64,000 nt of DNA from Duganella sp. 1224 (lineage in GTDB: Bacteria > Pseudomonadota > Gammaproteobacteria > Burkholderiales > Burkholderiaceae_D), in the NCBI RefSeq assembly GCF_013408245.1, contig NZ_JACBYS010000007.1, positions 124,001-188,000 of the forward strand, in the 5' to 3' direction. Below, piece after piece: positions 60,939 through 64,000 of this stretch. Numbering within the stretch: the stretch's first letter is position 1; each line of letters opens with the position of its first letter. A model generated the notes under the pieces. It was not told the DNA's origin. It was given only the letters and a program-made list of their open reading frames with translations, and ran no database searches. The position numbers and the translations under genes were made by a program.

Positions 60939-62411
60939 CTACAAAGACTTGCGGAGGCTGACTGGCGGAATCTTGAGGGCTTCGCGATATTTGGCAACAG
61001 TCCGTCGCGCAATCACCATGCCCTGTTCTCCCAGCATGTCCGCAATCTTACTGTCGGATAAAGGATTTTTCGGGTCTTCAGCTCCTGTGAGTTGCACTAT
61101 CAAGGCACGTATCGCCGTCGAACTTGCTTCCCCGCCAGCTTCGGTGGCGACATGGCTACCAAAGAAATATTTCAACTCAAACATGCCGTGCGGGGTCAGC
61201 ATATATTTTTGAGTTGTTACGCGAGAAATTGTGCTCTCGTGTAAACCCAGTGTATCAGCAATTTCGCGAAGCACAAGGGGCCGCATGGCTACCGCGCCGT
61301 GCGAGAAAAAGTTCTTTTGTCGTTCTACTATCGCCTGCGCCACGCGCAAAATGGTGTCGAAGCGCTGGCGCATATTCTTGATCAGCCACTTGGCTTCCTG
61401 CAGTTGCGCGCCCATCGCGCCCTCGCCCTTGCCCTGCTTGAGCAGGTTGGCGTACATGGCGTTGACGCGCAGGCGCGGCATGACGTCGTTGTTGAGGCTG
61501 ACCTGCCAGCCATTGCGCGACTTCTTGACGATCACATCCGGCACCACGTAGTCCGACACGTCCGACGCGAAGGCCGCGCCCGGATGCGGATTGCACTGGC
61601 GGATCACGGCCTGCGCCTCGCGCAAATCCTCGTCATCGCACACCAGGGCTTTTTTAAGCTTGTTGAAATCGCGCTGCGCGAACCAGGCCAGGTGGTGTTC
61701 AACGATGGCCAGCGCCATGCGCCGCGTCACCAGCGGCACGCCGGGCAGGCGGCGGATCTGGATCGCCAGGCACTCGGCGGCATTGCGCGCGCCCACGCCC
61801 ACCGGGTCGAAGCTTTGCAGCAGCTTCAGGGCCGTCTGCAATTCTTCGATTTCCACATCGAGCTCCGCCGGCAGGCGCGCGTGGATCTCTTGCAGCGATT
61901 CCTCCAGGTAGCCGTTCTCGTCGAGCGCGTCGATGATCAGTTCCACCAGCGCGCGGTCGCGCGTTTCCAGCACCGTCACGCGCATCTGTTCCATCAGATG
62001 GTCGCGCAGTGTGCAGTGGTGCGCCTCCAGCTGCGGGCGCGCTTCCTCGTCGTCGTTGTTCTTGCTGCGGCCCGAATCGCCCCAGTCGATGTCGGCGTCG
62101 GGCGTGGTGCTGTCGGTGTCGGCGGCGGGCGCGTCGTAGCTGTCGGCCTCGGCGGCGGGCGCCTCGGCGGCAGGGCCTTCGGCCGGCGCTTCCCCGGCCG
62201 GCGCCTGCTGGCTGATGGCGCCGTCCGCCAGCAGGCGCAGCGAATGATCCAGCGGATCGTCGAGACGCTCCAGCAGGGGGTTATCAATCAGCAGCTGTTC
62301 CAGTTCCTGATGCAGCTCCAGCGTCGACAGTTGCAGCAGCCGGATCGACTGCTGCAGTTGTGGCGTCAACGCGAGATGCTGCGACGTGCGCAGTTGCAAA
62401 GACTGTTTCAT
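60939..62411 (-). CDS. rpoN: RNA polymerase sigma-54 factor RpoN
   Basis: A 490-residue sigma-54. The glutamine-rich N-terminal activator-responding region reads MKQSLQLRTSQHLALTPQLQQSIRLLQLSTLELHQELEQ. An acidic linker with repeated Ala/Glu/Asp (residues about 85-145) and the core-binding region follow, then the C-terminal DNA-binding part with the RpoN box RRTVAKYRE. It directs transcription of -24/-12 promoters with enhancer-binding activators, including nitrogen and motility genes. It lies 7 bp after lptB in the usual lpt-rpoN order. Confidence 0.97.
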   Translation of the reverse strand: MKQSLQLRTSQHLALTPQLQQSIRLLQLSTLELHQELEQLLIDNPLLERLDDPLDHSLRLLADGAISQQAPAGEAPAEGPAAEAPAAEADSYDAPAADTDSTTPDADIDWGDSGRSKNNDDEEARPQLEAHHCTLRDHLMEQMRVTVLETRDRALVELIIDALDENGYLEESLQEIHARLPAELDVEIEELQTALKLLQSFDPVGVGARNAAECLAIQIRRLPGVPLVTRRMALAIVEHHLAWFAQRDFNKLKKALVCDDEDLREAQAVIRQCNPHPGAAFASDVSDYVVPDVIVKKSRNGWQVSLNNDVMPRLRVNAMYANLLKQGKGEGAMGAQLQEAKWLIKNMRQRFDTILRVAQAIVERQKNFFSHGAVAMRPLVLREIADTLGLHESTISRVTTQKYMLTPHGMFELKYFFGSHVATEAGGEASSTAIRALIVQLTGAEDPKNPLSDSKIADMLGEQGMVIARRTVAKYREALKIPPVSLRKSL

Positions 62412-62418
62412 GTAAGGC

Positions 62419-63171
62419 TTACATACGGAAGTGTTCACCCAGGTAAACGCGACGCACCGATTCGTTGGCGATGATGTCGTCCGGACGGCCTGATGCCAGC
62501 ACCGAGCCCTGGTTGATAATGTAGGCGCGGTCGCAGATGCCCAGCGTCTCGCGCACATTGTGATCGGTAATGAGGACGCCGATATTGCGTTCCTTGAGGA
62601 AGCGCACGATGCGCTGGATCTCAATCACGGCAATCGGGTCGACCCCGGCGAATGGTTCGTCGAGCAGCACGAAGCGCGGGTTGGTGGCCAGCGCGCGGGC
62701 GATCTCCACGCGGCGGCGTTCGCCGCCGGAGAGCGACAGCGCCTGGTTCTCGCGCAGCTTCTCGATTTGCAAATCGGCCAGCAGGGTGTTCAGCCGTTCT
62801 TCTATGTCAGCCTTGGATAAAGGCTTGCCGTCCACTTTTTGAATTTCGAGGACGGCGCGGATATTTTCTTCCACCGTCAGCTTGCGGAACACCGACGCTT
62901 CCTGCGGCAGGTACGACAGGCCCAGCGAGGCGCGGCGGTGGATCGGCAGCGACGAGATGTCGGTGCCGCTGATGTCGATGCTGCCGGCGTCCGACGGCAC
63001 CAGGCCAACGATCATGTAAAACGAGGTGGTCTTGCCGGCGCCGTTGGGCCCCAGCAGGCCGACCACTTCGCCGCACTCGACCTGCAACGACACGTCATGC
63101 ACCACCTGGCGCTTGCCGTAGGTCTTCTGCAAGCCTTTGACGATCAGGGTGCTACCGCAGGATGGCTCCAT
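62419..63171 (-). CDS. lptB: Lipopolysaccharide export ATPase LptB
   Basis: A 250-residue ABC ATPase of the LptBFGC lipopolysaccharide extractor. Walker A is GPNGAGKT (41-48), signature LSGGERRRVEIARAL, Walker B FVLLDEP, and the switch His is in ITDHNVRETL. It powers removal of LPS from the inner membrane. The ATG at 63171 is 1 bp from the lptA stop codon, so the two are tightly coupled. Motifs and length are standard. Confidence 0.97.
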   Translation of the reverse strand: MEPSCGSTLIVKGLQKTYGKRQVVHDVSLQVECGEVVGLLGPNGAGKTTSFYMIVGLVPSDAGSIDISGTDISSLPIHRRASLGLSYLPQEASVFRKLTVEENIRAVLEIQKVDGKPLSKADIEERLNTLLADLQIEKLRENQALSLSGGERRRVEIARALATNPRFVLLDEPFAGVDPIAVIEIQRIVRFLKERNIGVLITDHNVRETLGICDRAYIINQGSVLASGRPDDIIANESVRRVYLGEHFRM

Positions 63172-63172
63172 C

Positions 63173-63769
63173 TTATTTCCCCGGTGCTGGCTGGGTGGTC
63201 GGGACCGGCGCCGGCGCGGCCTGCTTGTTGGATGGCTGGATCACCATCGTGCTCTGGCCGCCGCCGACCTTGCTGTCGCCGCTGGACGTGTTCTTCACCG
63301 CGAACATTTCCTTGCGGCTGTCGTAGGAAATGAATTCGCCATCGACCTGGCTGGCCACCTTGGCTGCCTCCAGCTTCTTGATCTGGGCCTTGGAAAACAG
63401 CTTGACCAGCTCGGTCTTGCCGTCGTATTCGATGCGGTCGGCCTTGCCCTCGACCCACTGGTCGCCCGGGCCGTCCAGCTTCTGGCGGAAGTTGGCCTGC
63501 ACCCCGGCGCCGCTGGTCAGCACCACGTACTGGTAGCCCTCCGGGTCCTCGGTGACCACCGCCTTCGGCGACTTCATCAGCAAGGTGCCGCGGGTCAGCA
63601 CGACATTGCCGGTGAAGGTCTTGATCTGCTTGACGTCATCGGCGTCCAGCTGGTCGAAGGTGATCTGGGTCGGCTTGCTGGAGTCGGCTTTTTCGGCGTG
63701 GGCCGCGCCGGCGGCGGCCAGCAGCAGCGTGGCGGCCAGCATCAGTTTGTTCATCTTGAATGCGTTCAT
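63173..63769 (-). CDS. lptA: Lipopolysaccharide transport periplasmic protein LptA
   Basis: A 198-residue periplasmic protein. A signal peptide (MNAFKMNKLMLAATLLLAAAGAAHA) is followed by an OstA/LptA beta-jellyroll domain (ITFDQLDADDVKQIKTFTGNVVLTRGTLLMKS) that bridges inner and outer membranes for LPS. The Pro/Ala-rich C-terminus is probably flexible. Start at 63769, with a possible alternative Met at residue 6. It lies between lptC and lptB in the conserved lptC-lptA-lptB-rpoN order. Confidence 0.93.
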   Translation of the reverse strand: MNAFKMNKLMLAATLLLAAAGAAHAEKADSSKPTQITFDQLDADDVKQIKTFTGNVVLTRGTLLMKSPKAVVTEDPEGYQYVVLTSGAGVQANFRQKLDGPGDQWVEGKADRIEYDGKTELVKLFSKAQIKKLEAAKVASQVDGEFISYDSRKEMFAVKNTSSGDSKVGGGQSTMVIQPSNKQAAPAPVPTTQPAPGK

Positions 63770-63782
63770 GTTTCTCGTTCCT

Positions 63783-64000
63783 TCAATGTGCCGCGCGCGG
63801 CGGCAGCGTAATTGTTCCGCGGCCGCCCAGCGTGATCTGGCGGGTGGCGTTGTTGGCCGTCATGCCGGTGCCGGTGGCGGTCGAGCGGCCGGACAGCATG
63901 TCCACCTTGGCGGTGGTTTCCATCCGTTCCTCGTCCGGGTACACCGTCAGCGTGCTGGTCTTCAGGCGCAGTTCCTGCGCCTGTTTGGTGGCGGGCCGCA
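63783..64000 (-). CDS. lptC: LPS export system protein LptC (partial, N-terminus beyond window)
   Basis: The last 71 codons of lptC are visible, reading ELRLKTSTLTVYPDEER, METTAKVDMLSGRS, ITLGGRGTITLPP and ending RAAH. They match the C-terminal strands of LptC, the membrane-anchored periplasmic link between LptBFG and LptA. The gene runs off the right edge. It ends 13 bp before lptA, consistent with the standard lpt operon. Confidence 0.88.
   Translation of the reverse strand, partial: RPATKQAQELRLKTSTLTVYPDEERMETTAKVDMLSGRSTATGTGMTANNATRQITLGGRGTITLPPRAAH

Overview
The window is GC-rich chromosomal DNA from a betaproteobacterium, most likely Oxalobacteraceae (a Massilia/Duganella/Rugamonas/Janthinobacterium-like organism). 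This rests on the gene blocks lptC-lptA-lptB-rpoN-hpf, ptsN-hprK-rapZ, fmdB-DUF502-aspS-nudB and ubiE-Tim44-ubiJ-ubiB, on an HPr kinase next to RapZ, on a PEP-CTERM protein, and on many TonB receptors and two-component proteins. Genus level is inference. I recognise no rRNA, tRNA, CRISPR array, transposase or phage gene. About 61 genes are listed, two cut by the window edges (an HxlR regulator at the left, lptC at the right) and one a gene remnant.

Layout. 0-10 kb: partial HxlR regulator; a small secreted pilin-like protein; a three-gene archaic chaperone-usher (sigma-fimbria) operon; a receiver-AraC response regulator divergent from it; PnuC; a hybrid histidine kinase; a catalase-fold protein. 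10-15.5 kb: remnant of a DJ-1/PfpI gene, a LytS/LytTR two-component pair, an MFS exporter, and a dihydrodipicolinate-synthase-family enzyme coupled to its GntR/FCD regulator. 15.5-22.5 kb: a fatty-acid beta-oxidation operon (TetR, acyl-CoA dehydrogenase, bifunctional hydroxyacyl-CoA dehydrogenase/hydratase, thiolase, crotonase). 22.7-28.5 kb: housekeeping run fmdB, DUF502, aspS, nudB, an EEP phosphodiesterase, cardiolipin synthase, hslR. 28.7-29.8 kb: three small exported proteins, one with a PEP-CTERM tail. 29.8-34.3 kb: ubiquinone genes ubiE, ubiJ, ubiB plus a Tim44-like protein and a methyltransferase. 34.4-41.5 kb: an accessory block (hydrolase, flavin monooxygenase, TonB receptor; divergent LacI regulator and SsuA-like binding protein) that looks like sulfur-compound scavenging and appears inserted between ubiE and DUF971/HIT. 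42.4-47.1 kb: a giant FAD/Fe-S oxidoreductase and a DedA-like membrane protein. 47.3-52.4 kb: ilvA, a zinc-ribbon protein, queF, and a divergent SDR/AraC pair. 52.7-55.3 kb: ptsN, hprK, rapZ on the plus strand. 55.4-60.3 kb: a hydroxyisobutyryl-CoA-hydrolase-like enzyme, an alginate-lyase-like protein and a large TonB receptor. 60.5-64 kb: hpf, rpoN, lptB, lptA, lptC on the minus strand.

The most unusual content lies between genes. A 30-bp palindrome family (four copies), two REP-type pairs and a 123-bp tandem repeat nearly all sit at the 3' ends of genes, in two cases supplying coding sequence or a stop-codon base. A perfect 90-bp palindrome lies just upstream of ilvA. The nitrogen-PTS genes are separated from rpoN-hpf and point the opposite way, as one inversion of about 8 kb would produce. 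Clear operator-like palindromes mark the GntR-regulated locus and the LacI-regulated locus.
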